Source: Solimonas sp. K1W22B-7 (GTDB taxonomy: Bacteria > Pseudomonadota > Gammaproteobacteria > Nevskiales > Nevskiaceae). Taken from it: a DNA stretch of 64,000 nt. Position numbers and translations under genes: made by a program. How positions within the stretch are numbered: the stretch's first letter is position 1; every line of letters starts with the position of its first letter. This document shows, in pieces, positions 1-8,759 of the stretch. The DNA is taken from positions 4,724,071 to 4,788,070 of the forward strand of contig NZ_CP031704.1 of the NCBI RefSeq assembly GCF_003428335.1, written 5' to 3'. The notes under the pieces were generated by a model. It worked only from the letters and a program-made list of their open reading frames with translations. It searched no databases and was not told where the DNA came from.

Positions 1-172
1 CGATGCCGAAAACCACGTCGTCGACCAGAGCGGTGTCGAGCTGATTGCGATCGCGCAGTGCCGCCAGCACCGTGGAACCGAGATGTATCGAGGTGGCTTC
101 GTGCAGGGAGCCGTCGGGCTTGCCGCGACCGCGAGGGGTTCGAACGTGATCGTAGATGAATGCCGCGGACAT
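1..172 (-). CDS. Thiolase (acetyl-CoA C-acyltransferase), N-terminal part
   Basis: Partial gene running off the left edge; only about 57 codons are visible. The start MSAAFIYDHVRTPRGRGKPD followed by a VDDVVFGI segment is the usual N-terminus of a thiolase, the enzyme that cleaves 3-ketoacyl-CoA to acetyl-CoA plus a shortened acyl-CoA in beta-oxidation. The catalytic Cys lies outside the window, so activity cannot be judged. ATG at 172 is preceded by AGGAG eight bases upstream. It is the last visible gene of the alkB-like / reductase / thiolase run, about 100 bp after the reductase stop, which fits cleavage of chains made by the hydroxylase. Confidence 0.85.
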   Translation of the reverse strand, partial: MSAAFIYDHVRTPRGRGKPDGSLHEATSIHLGSTVLAALRDRNQLDTALVDDVVFGI

Positions 173-274
173 CTGTTTCTCCTGGTATCTGGCGAGGGAA
201 TCGCCGACACGAACCGCCCTATCGAGCAGTCCTGCCGGCGTCCGTAACTGGGTTTTCGGGTTACCGGCCGACGT

Positions 275-1357
275 TCAGAAGCCTGACGGCAGGAATTTGT
301 CGGCGTGGATACTGTCGGGCGCGACGCCAAGCTCGACCAGCTTCCTCTCCACTGCCTCGACCATCGGCAGGCTGCCGCAAACAAATGCGGTGGTATTGGC
401 GTAGTCGATACCCAGGCTGTCGTCGAGAGCCTCGGTGATGAGGCCGCGTTTGCCACCCCAGAGCGAGCTGGCCGGCTCATGCGACAGGATCGTCACCAGA
501 CGCAACCGGTCTCCGGCCTGGCTTTTCAGCTGCCGTAGCCGCTCGCTCGCAAAGACATCGGACTCGGTACGAACACCGAAGACGATCGTGAACTTCGAGG
601 TGGCCGAACGCGCCAGGCGATCAGCGACAATCGACAGGATCGGCGCCAGACCGGTGCCACCGGCAACACAGAGGCCATCACGTTCATAGTCCTCGACGCC
701 CATCATGCCGAAGGGCCCTTCGAGCCAGATTTTTTCGCCGCTGCGGTCGGCAGCGAAGAGCCACTCCGAGAACCGGCCGCCGGGCAGGCGCTTGACCAGG
801 AACCCGACTTCCTCGGCGCCCGCGCTGCCCGCATCGGGCGGAGCGTCGTAGAAGGAGTAGGAGCGCCGCACAAACGAGCCAGAGGCGGCGATGGTGCAGT
901 ACTGCCCGGCGTGGAATGGCAGGGGCTCATCCAGCCGCAGCCGGAGGTCCAGGACATCACCTGGGAGCTTGCGCCAGCGGACCACGCGACTGGACACGGT
1001 CTTGACTGGTAGCTGCGCCTGCTGCCCGAGGCGAACGTCGATAGTCAGATCGGTGCGCACTTTGGCTTGGCAAGCGAGCACATAGCCCTCCTGCAGTTCC
1101 TGGTTGCTCAGCGGCGACAGCGCGAAGTCGATCATCGGACTGATGCGGCCGCCCACGAGCCGTGTCTTGCACTTGCCGCAGGTACCGACGCGGCAGTTGT
1201 GGGGATACTCCACGCCCTGCGCCAGCGCTGCGAGCAACAGCAGGTCGTCCTTGCGGACGTCGAAGGCCTCGTCGTGGCCCTCCACGGTGATCCGGCAGTA
1301 ACCGGCTGGCGCGCGTGCCCCGACGCCGCTCTTGGGCGCCCTGATGACGGTTTCCAT
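275..1357 (-). CDS. Ferredoxin-NAD(P)H reductase (2Fe-2S + FAD + NAD) for the adjacent hydroxylase
   Basis: A 360-residue electron-transfer protein. The N-terminal plant-type 2Fe-2S domain has Cys55-x4-Cys60-x2-Cys63 and Cys96. An FAD domain follows with RRSYS at 164-168, then an NAD(P) domain with GGTGLAPI at 233-240 and a C-terminal FVCGSLPMVEAV segment. This layout (ferredoxin fused in front of a flavin reductase) is that of XylA, phenol hydroxylase P5 and related reductases, which pass electrons from NAD(P)H to a di-iron oxygenase. It starts 21 bp after the alkB-like gene, so the pair very likely forms one hydroxylase system that needs no separate rubredoxin. Assignment to the fold is firm; the partner is inferred from adjacency. 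Confidence 0.92.
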   Translation of the reverse strand: METVIRAPKSGVGARAPAGYCRITVEGHDEAFDVRKDDLLLLAALAQGVEYPHNCRVGTCGKCKTRLVGGRISPMIDFALSPLSNQELQEGYVLACQAKVRTDLTIDVRLGQQAQLPVKTVSSRVVRWRKLPGDVLDLRLRLDEPLPFHAGQYCTIAASGSFVRRSYSFYDAPPDAGSAGAEEVGFLVKRLPGGRFSEWLFAADRSGEKIWLEGPFGMMGVEDYERDGLCVAGGTGLAPILSIVADRLARSATSKFTIVFGVRTESDVFASERLRQLKSQAGDRLRLVTILSHEPASSLWGGKRGLITEALDDSLGIDYANTTAFVCGSLPMVEAVERKLVELGVAPDSIHADKFLPSGF

Positions 1358-1378
1358 GAGTTCTCCCGGATAGCGTGA

Positions 1379-2497
1379 TCAGGCGACCAGCGGCCGCCGA
1401 ACGATTTCGGCTTGCTCGTCGTTCAGGTCATGCCAACCCGCCCTGGCGTTCTCGGCTCGGGCTATCTCGCGTTCCTGGGGCGACGCATAGCGGCGATCCC
1501 AGTCGCGCAGAAGCGGCTTGATCATCAGGAAGAACAGCGGCGGAACCAGGGCCAGCAGTACACACATCAAGAACTGCGGCTGCTTGGGGCCATCGCGGTC
1601 CGGCTCCAACTGGTAGAACGGCTTGTAGCTGTCCTCGTGATGGCCAGCGTGGTTGGTGATCTCCAGGGCCAGGATGCGCACCATCGGCGTCAGGTGGTTC
1701 CAGGTGTGATGTTTCTGGAAGCGCCCTGGCGTCGCAGAAATCAGGCCGTAGTGATTACAGTAGTTGAACACCTCCAGCATCATCCGCGGACCCACCAGGA
1801 TGCTGAGGATGGCGAGGATGGTGCCCTTGGTTCCGCCCAGCGCGAAGAGCACGGCGGTGAAGGCGGACAGATAGGCGACCTTGCCGACCCAGGCGTTGCG
1901 CGGGTCGTACCAAGCACGGCCGCGCTTGGTCCACATCATCTTCTCGAGATGGTAGGACTCCTTCCATTGGCCGGGGAAGGTACGCAGGATGTGTCCGTAG
2001 ACCGTATCGCCGCGGCGAGCATAGTCCGGGTCATCCGGCGTGGCGGTGCGCATGTGATGGGTCACGACGTGCGTGATCTCGCGCCAGGGGTCAAAAATGA
2101 GGCATTGCCCGACGCGACCCAGGGTGCGCAGCAAAAGGTTTTCGCGATGGAACAGCTCGTGCACCGGCGGCGCGTGAACCACGAAGCCAAGCATGGCCAT
2201 GCCCACGAAAGCGCCTACAGCGGCGGACGTGGTCTCGAAGTGGCCGGTGCCGACCAGCCAGGCGTACAGGAAGACGTTGGCGAAACCCGCGAGCACTGTC
2301 AGCGACACAATGACGTCATAGATCCACACATGCTGCTGATCGCGCATGGTGTAGTCGTTTTCCAGGAAGGCGTCGAGGAACAGGAGTGCCAGAAGGCAAC
2401 CCGTGCCCAGCCAGGCGTTGTTTCCCCCCAACCACATTCCATAGGCGTGGCTGGCCAGCACCACCGGGGAAAGCAGGTACTTGAAGTAGTCGAACAT
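1379..2497 (-). CDS. AlkB-like membrane di-iron hydroxylase (alkane/terpene monooxygenase family)
   Basis: An integral membrane hydroxylase of 372 residues that should oxidise a terminal methyl group of an alkane, terpene or alkyl-aromatic using O2. Visible iron-binding histidine clusters are HELFH (113-117), HVVTHH (143-148), NYCNHYGL (245-252) and NHAGHH (282-287) followed by FYQL, the arrangement of AlkB/XylM enzymes. Several hydrophobic segments flank them. I start at the second Met because GAGGAGATACTGATC precedes that ATG; a start ten codons earlier is open but has no such site. It leads the operon with its fused ferredoxin reductase and a thiolase. The shared 18-bp element lies 84 bp upstream. 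The substrate is not readable from sequence. Confidence 0.88.
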   Translation of the reverse strand: MFDYFKYLLSPVVLASHAYGMWLGGNNAWLGTGCLLALLFLDAFLENDYTMRDQQHVWIYDVIVSLTVLAGFANVFLYAWLVGTGHFETTSAAVGAFVGMAMLGFVVHAPPVHELFHRENLLLRTLGRVGQCLIFDPWREITHVVTHHMRTATPDDPDYARRGDTVYGHILRTFPGQWKESYHLEKMMWTKRGRAWYDPRNAWVGKVAYLSAFTAVLFALGGTKGTILAILSILVGPRMMLEVFNYCNHYGLISATPGRFQKHHTWNHLTPMVRILALEITNHAGHHEDSYKPFYQLEPDRDGPKQPQFLMCVLLALVPPLFFLMIKPLLRDWDRRYASPQEREIARAENARAGWHDLNDEQAEIVRRPLVA

Positions 2498-2580
2498 GAT
2501 CAGTATCTCCTCGGCAAACCGGTCCAAGCCGGCTCGTACGCTTTGTCGAGCCTATGCTGCGCCGGAGAACCGGGAGGATT

Positions 2581-2598
2581 CCCAACCGATAGTTTGGG
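2581..2598 (-). promoter_or_regulatory. Shared 18-bp activator-like site D, upstream of the alkB-like operon
   Basis: Minus strand reads CCCAAAC TATC GGTTGGG, the most symmetric copy of an element found at seven places in the window. 21 bp further lies CAGCAT (2559-2554); an alternative better hexamer, TAGGCT, lies at 2554-2549, 26 bp away. The site sits between the LuxR gene stop and the alkB-like start. Confidence 0.5.
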
Positions 2599-2604
2599 CG
2601 GGGG

Positions 2605-5334
2605 TTAGCGTGCCAGCACGTTGAGCGCCCGGGCCCGGGCGATAGCGGCCGAACGACTGGAGACACCGAGCTTGGTGTAGAGGTTGTAGAGGTGCCACTT
2701 CACGGTGGCCACGGAGACGGACAAGCGGTCAGCCAGCTGCTGGTTGGTCAGCCCGGCCTCGATCAGGGACAGTAGCTCCAGCTCGCGGGCGGTGGGGGTC
2801 TCCGTGAGCGCGGAAGAAACGTTGAGTTCGTCGAGCTGCTCGAGCAGGCCGCTATTGGTCAGCGGCAGGCCGCGGCATATTTCCGCGAAGAAGCGGCGCT
2901 CCTCCTCGACAGCAAAGCCCCAGTCCTTGGACTTGGTTTCGTTGACAATTCCGGCCAGCAGTTCCGCCCTGTCGCGGAAGGGGCGCAGGTAGCGCCGCTT
3001 AGCGGCAATACTGATCGCCCGGGCAACGTGCCGCACGGCCGGTGCAGGGTTGTGAGTGCATATGCTGATTGCGGCCTCGTCGAGGGCGAGTTCCACCAAG
3101 CGGCCGGCGCGGTCCTCGGCCTTTGCGAGCTTGGTTTCGGCAGCGACCATGGCCGTGGCCTGCTTGAGGCGACCTGTGGCGATCGCAAGATCGATCTCGG
3201 CGGCAGCCAAGAGGTCGCGGTAGTTCGCCGTTTCCGGCACGCCCGCGGCGGGCTGGCGGCGCCCACTCTCATCACCGGTCAGGCCGATCTGCGCCGCCTC
3301 CAGAAGCGCGTCGTCGATGCGACCCAGCCGGATCAGCCGGCGAATCAGGAAGCAGGACAGCATGGCAGCAAGGCGCGGCGGATAGGCCGAGGCGATCTCG
3401 CGCAACATGGGGACGCTGACCGGATCATCCGAGTGGCCATCCCACATTTTTACGGCGGCCTCGAGTCCCGCTGCGGCGGTATCGACCAATCCATGCGAGG
3501 TTGCCTTCTTAAGTGCAGGCGACAATAGTTCGCGCGTCTCTGCATCGAGGTTCATCTCGACGGCGCTCTTGGCAGCGAGCATGGAGATGGTGCTCACGAT
3601 GCCCGGGGTCTCTCCCAGGGTCGCGCGAACGCGGGTCAGGGCCGCCAACAGATCCTGATGCGCGGTGACGAAGTCGCCTTCCTGCAGGGCGATGAATGAG
3701 GACAGCAGGCTTACCCAGGCTACGCCGTAATCGCTGTTGGCCTGGGCGATGTAGGACTGGGCTTGGCGTATGAGCTTGCGCGATTCCACAAGCTTGTAGG
3801 CGCTGGTCAGGTGAATACTGGCTGCGCAGGCCACCGTGGCGACGTTGAAAGGATCGTCGCCACGCATGCCGGACAGCCACCTGATGCAGTTGGGATAGCC
3901 TTCCTGCAAACGATCGGTGTAGACGTCGATGGCGATGAGGATGACCTCGATCCGCCGCCGGAATTCGTTGGCGTCACCGGTAGCAGTACCGGCGGCCACC
4001 TCACGGTCGATGCGCAGGCTGAGACGCTCCGTCTGGCGGCGCGCGTATTCGTAGCGCCGGTGGAAGACCAGGCCCCATACATACCAGAAGTCGGCTTCCC
4101 ATCCGCACTGGGCGCCGGTGGCGTGCAGCTTCTCCACCCATTCGATGTACTGGTGCAGGTCGCCTCGGTCGCGCACGAACATGGCGGCCACCCGCTCAAG
4201 CACGGCCGCTGCCAACGGCGCGGAGTCGGCTGCCAAGGCATATTCGATGGCGTCGTGCCAGTGGCCGCCGTGCTCGCACCACTCGGCGGCCTTCGACAGG
4301 ATTTCGCGGCGGCGCTCAACCGGAATCTGGCGCTGCGCCTCGTCGACCAGGAATTCCCGGAACAGGGCATGAAGGCGATACCAGCTACGGTTGCGGTCGA
4401 GCGGGATCACAAAGAGGTTGCGGCGCAGCAAGCTGGCGATGTGCTGGTGGGCCTGCTCGTCGCCCGTGGCAAATCGGCAGAGGTTCACGCCGAAGGTCCG
4501 CAGCAGCGAGATCTCCAGCAGGAACTTGCGCGACCGCTCGTCGAAGGCCCCCAGCACCTGTCGGTTGAGCAGGTCGGACAGGTCCTCGTCGGCGCCAGAG
4601 AAGCGTGCCAGGGCCTGCTCGGGCTGCTCTGCCGAGGACAAAACAATCTGCATCAGACGTACGGCGGCCGGCCAGCCCTCGCTTTGCGCGACGATGCTGT
4701 CGACGGCCGCGGGGGTCAGGCGGGACGCCAGTTCGCCGCCTAGGAACGCCAGAACCTCTTCGCGGTTCAGGCTCAGCTCGCCGAAGCCAAAGCTCAGGAT
4801 GCGCCCCTCGAGCTTGGCCCGGGCATGGTCGAAAGGCAGTGTGGTGGTGCTGGACAGCACCAGTTGGACCCACGACGGAGTACGGAAGATCAGCGCATCG
4901 AGCAAACGGTTGAGGGTTTCGTCAGCGCAGAAATTGAGGTTGTCGATGAACACGACCAGAGGGGTGGTGGACAGCGACATAGACTCCAGCAAGGCCGCGA
5001 TGCGCTCGTGCACCGGCTCGTCACCCTGGTGTAGCGCCTGCTGGGGATCGACCATGCTGGCAGGCGTCAGTAGCGCGCTCTCCAGATGGGTCATGACACG
5101 CTCGACCGTAACGTCGCGATCGTCCAGTGACAGCCAGCGGCACAGCGTGCCAGCTTTGCGGTAGCGCTCGAACAGCCCGGTCAGCAGCACGGTCTTGCCA
5201 TAGCCGGTCGGCGCGGTAATGGCGACCAGCTTGGACGGCGGCTTTTCCTGTTGCGACAGGGTACTGAACGCGCCGGTCCTGACCGGAGCGAATGCAAAGA
5301 AGGGCGGCTCGAAGATATGGGCGTTGCTGCTCAT
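2605..5334 (-). CDS. MalT-like LuxR-family ATP-dependent transcriptional activator
   Basis: A large signal-responsive regulator (909 residues from the chosen start). It has a P-loop APTGYGKT at 41-48, a Walker B VVFIDN near 120, a long helical TPR-like middle, and a C-terminal LuxR-type HTH (TPTARELELLSLIEAGLTNQQLADRLSVSVATVKWHLYNLY in pieces, residues about 845-905). MalT-family proteins bind ATP and an inducer, oligomerise and activate promoters. An in-frame start 63 codons upstream (5523) exists, but its extra residues look non-coding and the shorter form fits the family length near 900. From memory, pseudomonads carry a MalT-like LuxR gene beside DUF1302/DUF1329 and acyl-CoA ligase genes, as here. 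It is the best candidate in the window to act at the shared 18-bp element, but this is inference. Confidence 0.9.
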   Translation of the reverse strand: MSSNAHIFEPPFFAFAPVRTGAFSTLSQQEKPPSKLVAITAPTGYGKTVLLTGLFERYRKAGTLCRWLSLDDRDVTVERVMTHLESALLTPASMVDPQQALHQGDEPVHERIAALLESMSLSTTPLVVFIDNLNFCADETLNRLLDALIFRTPSWVQLVLSSTTTLPFDHARAKLEGRILSFGFGELSLNREEVLAFLGGELASRLTPAAVDSIVAQSEGWPAAVRLMQIVLSSAEQPEQALARFSGADEDLSDLLNRQVLGAFDERSRKFLLEISLLRTFGVNLCRFATGDEQAHQHIASLLRRNLFVIPLDRNRSWYRLHALFREFLVDEAQRQIPVERRREILSKAAEWCEHGGHWHDAIEYALAADSAPLAAAVLERVAAMFVRDRGDLHQYIEWVEKLHATGAQCGWEADFWYVWGLVFHRRYEYARRQTERLSLRIDREVAAGTATGDANEFRRRIEVILIAIDVYTDRLQEGYPNCIRWLSGMRGDDPFNVATVACAASIHLTSAYKLVESRKLIRQAQSYIAQANSDYGVAWVSLLSSFIALQEGDFVTAHQDLLAALTRVRATLGETPGIVSTISMLAAKSAVEMNLDAETRELLSPALKKATSHGLVDTAAAGLEAAVKMWDGHSDDPVSVPMLREIASAYPPRLAAMLSCFLIRRLIRLGRIDDALLEAAQIGLTGDESGRRQPAAGVPETANYRDLLAAAEIDLAIATGRLKQATAMVAAETKLAKAEDRAGRLVELALDEAAISICTHNPAPAVRHVARAISIAAKRRYLRPFRDRAELLAGIVNETKSKDWGFAVEEERRFFAEICRGLPLTNSGLLEQLDELNVSSALTETPTARELELLSLIEAGLTNQQLADRLSVSVATVKWHLYNLYTKLGVSSRSAAIARARALNVLAR

Positions 5335-5550
5335 CGCCACAGCGTGACGTGCTGCACCGCGATCATGCAAGAAACCGGCAAATTGCCTATCGCCGCGCCG
5401 TCCAGGCATGCCGTGCCCAGGCGACGAGGCCCAGGCGACGGCTTCGTCCCGACCCGCGCCAGCATCGCCGGTCCAGCCTTCGTCGACTACTTCGAATCGC
5501 TCCGGGTTACCTATCGCGCTCATCTGCCACCCCTAGCCTCCCCGGGCCGC

Positions 5551-5587
5551 AAGAAAGAAAAGTCCGGCGGCGCTTTCGCGCCGCCGG
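5551..5587 (-). terminator. Rho-independent terminator after the DUF1302 gene
   Basis: On the minus strand a 10-bp perfect stem (CCGGCGGCGC / GCGCCGCCGG, 5564-5587) with a GAAA loop is followed by ACTTTTCTTTCTT. It ends the RND-DUF1329-YCF48-DUF1302 operon and separates it from the LuxR gene. Confidence 0.85.
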
Positions 5588-5620
5588 CAGTTGGATCCCC
5601 GCGGGGAGGAGGGATGGGGA

Positions 5621-7693
5621 TCAGAACTGGTAGGAAAGACGCAGGGTGAATTCCTCGGCGAAGTCCAGGGTCGAGACCAGATTGTCATTGGGCTTGCCGT
5701 AGAGGTTCCCGTCGATATAGTTGTAGAAGCCCTCCACGGTGACACCCTTGCCGGGATTCCAGCGCAGGCCGGGCTGCACGAAGAGGCCGCCGTTGATGTC
5801 GTATAGGGCCGCGAACTCCAGCTCGTACAGCTTGTTCGGCCAGGGTTGCAGGAAGCCGAAGACCAGGTAGTTGGCGCCACCCTTCACGCCATCGGCAATG
5901 TTCTTCTCATCGCCGCCATAGCCCGACAGATGACGGCCCACCAGGTCGCTGCGGTTCTTGTGCAGGGCCTGCATCACGATGTACGTGCCCGGGAACTCGT
6001 TGAAGAAGCGGTGCCACTTGTCCGCCACCAGCGAGACCATGAACTCGTCCTGCTTGATGTAGTTCCGCGACAGCGAGGTGTTGGTGAAAGTGCGTTCCGG
6101 GGTGTACTGGACTTCCAGGTTGAAGATCAGCTGGTTCAGGAACTCCGAGCTGTCGCTCTCGGTGACATAGCTCACGCCCAGGCCGAAGACGTCTTCCTGG
6201 AAGTACTCACGAGCGATGTGTCCACGAAGCGATCCGCCGGCGCCCATGAAGAAGGTGTTCAGCTCGTTATAGGCTTCGTCATAGGTGTTGACCGACGAGG
6301 CGAAGAGCGCCTGGGCGCAGGGGAATTCGTCGATCGCGGCGTTGAGGCCGGTGATGCCGTTCAGGCGCACCTGGCCAGCGTAGTCGAACCATTCTTCCGC
6401 GTTGTAGACGCCAGCCGGCGCCACTTCGAAGGCAGTATGAGCGAGAGCTTCCGCGGTCGTCTCGCCGCACTCGGCGCGGCCGGGGCTCCCGGTCTCGTAG
6501 AGGAAGTTCACCAGCGAACCCAATTCTCCGGTCAGCGGATTGTTGCCACCTGGCAGCGGCTTGGTCACGCCGGATTCCGTCCAGCGGAAGACGCCGTCCG
6601 GATTCCAGCGGCGCACGGCCATGGCTTGCCAGCCCCAGGTGCCGTAGTCGCCCTTCAGGCGCAGGCCGTAGCTCAGCTCGTCGTCATAACCGCCCTCAGT
6701 GAACATGTCATGCACGGTGAACTGCGCCGGGATGACGTTGTACCCCGTGTTGGGATTGCCGAAGATCGAGGGCTGGAACTTGCCGACGTAAGCGTCGGCG
6801 AGGATCGAGTCATTGATCTGGTAAGTGCTGCGCACGGACAACATCGGCACGCGCTTGTCCGAGAACTCCTCCAGGGCGCGATCGAGGATCAGATGACGGC
6901 GCAGGTCGAGACCATTGGGAACGTCGAAGACGCGGAAAAAGATCGACTGGCCCCAGGCGATCTGCTGGTTGCCGGCGCGGACGACCAAGGGGCCGTCGCT
7001 GTACTCGGCGACCAGGGCCGGAAAGTAGATCTGATAGTTGCGCCCGGTCCACTCCAGCGGATTGGGCTTGTCTCCGCCCTCGACGATGTAGTCGAAGTAG
7101 TTCGGCTTGCCGTGGTACAGACGGGGATCGCCACCGCTGATGCCGCCCTGCAGGTTGGCAACGCTCTGGGCGTCGAACTCGTCGTACATGCCCGGGTCAT
7201 AGACACCACGCAGTCGTCCGACGAGGCTCAACTTGGAGCCATAGCGCACTCCGAACTCGGTTTCGCCGCGCAGGACGCTGTAGTTCGTCCAGTTTTCGTT
7301 GGTCTGAACGAGGGAGTCTCGGGTGAAGGGCTCGGTGTCGCGATAACCAAGCACGCCAACCGGAACCGACGTCCAGGTACCGGTCTGCGGCAGGTTGACG
7401 CCCAGGGCCGGCAGCACGCCACCCGTCACGCCGTTGAGATAGGCCGGAATCGCGTTCGGCGGCAGGTAGGCGGTACGCTGGAAACTGCGCCCGTTGGTGA
7501 CGTTGCCGCCCTGGTTGTTCGGATTTTCCATGGACGTCGTGCGAATCGCCGACTCGGCGCGCACGAAGCCACCGAAGCTGAAGCTCAGCTCGCTGATAAC
7601 GTCTTCGAAAGCACCTTCGGCGCGCGCCTGCCCCAGCGCGAGCGCGAGAACCGCTGCGGCGGCGCATTGCGCCACCCGGATGTTGCTGCTCAT
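5621..7693 (-). CDS. DUF1302 family outer-membrane protein
   Basis: A 690-residue protein with a cleavable signal peptide (hydrophobic core AAAAVLALALGQARA). The rest is rich in alternating hydrophobic and aromatic residues and ends in LRLSYQF, with the terminal Phe typical of outer-membrane beta-barrels. The pattern matches the DUF1302 family, which is found with DUF1329 proteins; biochemical function is not established, and transport of hydrophobic compounds across the outer membrane is inferred. ATG is preceded by GGGGGAGAGACAC. It is the last gene of a four-gene minus-strand operon (RND transporter, DUF1329, YCF48, DUF1302) and is followed by a strong terminator. Confidence 0.85.
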   Translation of the reverse strand: MSSNIRVAQCAAAAVLALALGQARAEGAFEDVISELSFSFGGFVRAESAIRTTSMENPNNQGGNVTNGRSFQRTAYLPPNAIPAYLNGVTGGVLPALGVNLPQTGTWTSVPVGVLGYRDTEPFTRDSLVQTNENWTNYSVLRGETEFGVRYGSKLSLVGRLRGVYDPGMYDEFDAQSVANLQGGISGGDPRLYHGKPNYFDYIVEGGDKPNPLEWTGRNYQIYFPALVAEYSDGPLVVRAGNQQIAWGQSIFFRVFDVPNGLDLRRHLILDRALEEFSDKRVPMLSVRSTYQINDSILADAYVGKFQPSIFGNPNTGYNVIPAQFTVHDMFTEGGYDDELSYGLRLKGDYGTWGWQAMAVRRWNPDGVFRWTESGVTKPLPGGNNPLTGELGSLVNFLYETGSPGRAECGETTAEALAHTAFEVAPAGVYNAEEWFDYAGQVRLNGITGLNAAIDEFPCAQALFASSVNTYDEAYNELNTFFMGAGGSLRGHIAREYFQEDVFGLGVSYVTESDSSEFLNQLIFNLEVQYTPERTFTNTSLSRNYIKQDEFMVSLVADKWHRFFNEFPGTYIVMQALHKNRSDLVGRHLSGYGGDEKNIADGVKGGANYLVFGFLQPWPNKLYELEFAALYDINGGLFVQPGLRWNPGKGVTVEGFYNYIDGNLYGKPNDNLVSTLDFAEEFTLRLSYQF

Positions 7694-7753
7694 GTGTCTC
7701 TCCCCCGTTTCGAACCGCTATGGGATGGGTTGGTTATGAACGGATGTCTTGAA

Positions 7754-8734
7754 CTATCTGGGGACCGAAAGGATCGTCCCCGCCTGGCCAACGACCAGGA
7801 AATCGCCGCTGCGTCGGGCGGCCGCGCTGTACCAGGCTGTGGCGATGTTGCCGCCGCGCACATGCGACCAGCGCTCGCCGCCGTCGCTGCTCGATAGCAT
7901 TTCGCGCATGCCGGTGACGATCACCTTCTGGCTGTCGCCCATCAGCACGTCGAGCAGGATGGCCTGTGTGCCGGATGCGACCGGCGACCAGTTCATGCCG
8001 CCGTCCGTCGTCCGGAGAATGCGACCCGACTGACCCACGGCTAGGCCCAGGCCGTCGTCGCGAATGTCGAGGCCGAACAGCGAGGGGTCGACCTTTCCCT
8101 CCGCGACGGAACCGCGGTTGGTAAGCATCCAGGGCTCCTCGGCGGAGGTGGACACGAGCACCAGGGACAGCTCGCCAGCGATGATGGCCGTGCCGTTGTC
8201 GAGTACCTTCACGCCATACATATGGGGAGCAAAGCTGTCGCCGAGGACCGCCGAATCGGCGGCGAACATCGATGCCCAGTCCGGCGCGACGTTGCGCCAG
8301 CTGGCGCCGCCATCCTCGGAGCGCAGCACCGTTCCGAAGGAGCCAACGGCCACTGCGACGCCGCGGAGATTGATGTCGACCGACATCAGCCGTTCCTCGC
8401 TGCCGGACTTCACCGCTTTCCAGGCCGATGCCCCCTCGCGGACCAGGATCGAACCCATCTGGCCGACCGCGATGCTGCGGCTGCCATTGGTGGCGACGTC
8501 CTGCAGGCTCAGGGGAGCCGGCGCCTTCTCGGCGCTCCAGGTCTTGCCGCCATCCGCGGTGGCAAGGATCTGCCCGCCGGCACCGACGGCAATGCCCTTG
8601 CTGCCGAGCATGTCGATACCGAAGAGGGCTTCGTGGGCAATGCCCCTGCGCAGCTCCGCCGGTTCCGCCGCATTGATCGCGGCGGCACCGGTGGCAAGCG
8701 CGAGAAGCACTACAGCCGCAATGGTTCTGCTCAT
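7754..8734 (-). CDS. YCF48/BNR-repeat beta-propeller periplasmic protein
   Basis: A 326-residue exported protein with an N-terminal signal peptide (VVLLALATGAAAINA). The body is a series of repeats of the form G-x-(I/L)-L-(R/A/S)-T/S-x-D-G-G-x-x-W, for example TADGGKTW, RSEDGGASW, RTTDGGMNW and SSDGGERW, which build a beta-propeller as in the photosystem II assembly factor YCF48. In proteobacteria such proteins recur beside DUF1302/DUF1329 and RND (MMPL) genes. A binding or scaffold role in the periplasm is likely, with no enzymatic residues recognised. CGGAGA precedes the ATG. Confidence 0.85.
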   Translation of the reverse strand: MSRTIAAVVLLALATGAAAINAAEPAELRRGIAHEALFGIDMLGSKGIAVGAGGQILATADGGKTWSAEKAPAPLSLQDVATNGSRSIAVGQMGSILVREGASAWKAVKSGSEERLMSVDINLRGVAVAVGSFGTVLRSEDGGASWRNVAPDWASMFAADSAVLGDSFAPHMYGVKVLDNGTAIIAGELSLVLVSTSAEEPWMLTNRGSVAEGKVDPSLFGLDIRDDGLGLAVGQSGRILRTTDGGMNWSPVASGTQAILLDVLMGDSQKVIVTGMREMLSSSDGGERWSHVRGGNIATAWYSAAARRSGDFLVVGQAGTILSVPR

Positions 8735-8759
8735 GTCGAATCTCCGAGAAGCTGCGCCC

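Noticed and set aside
1412-2608. Plus-strand 398-codon frame
   Set aside because: Antisense to the alkB-like gene, which has all its His boxes and a ribosome site.
5846-7897. Plus-strand 683-codon frame
   Set aside because: Antisense shadow of the DUF1302 gene; no domain recognised.
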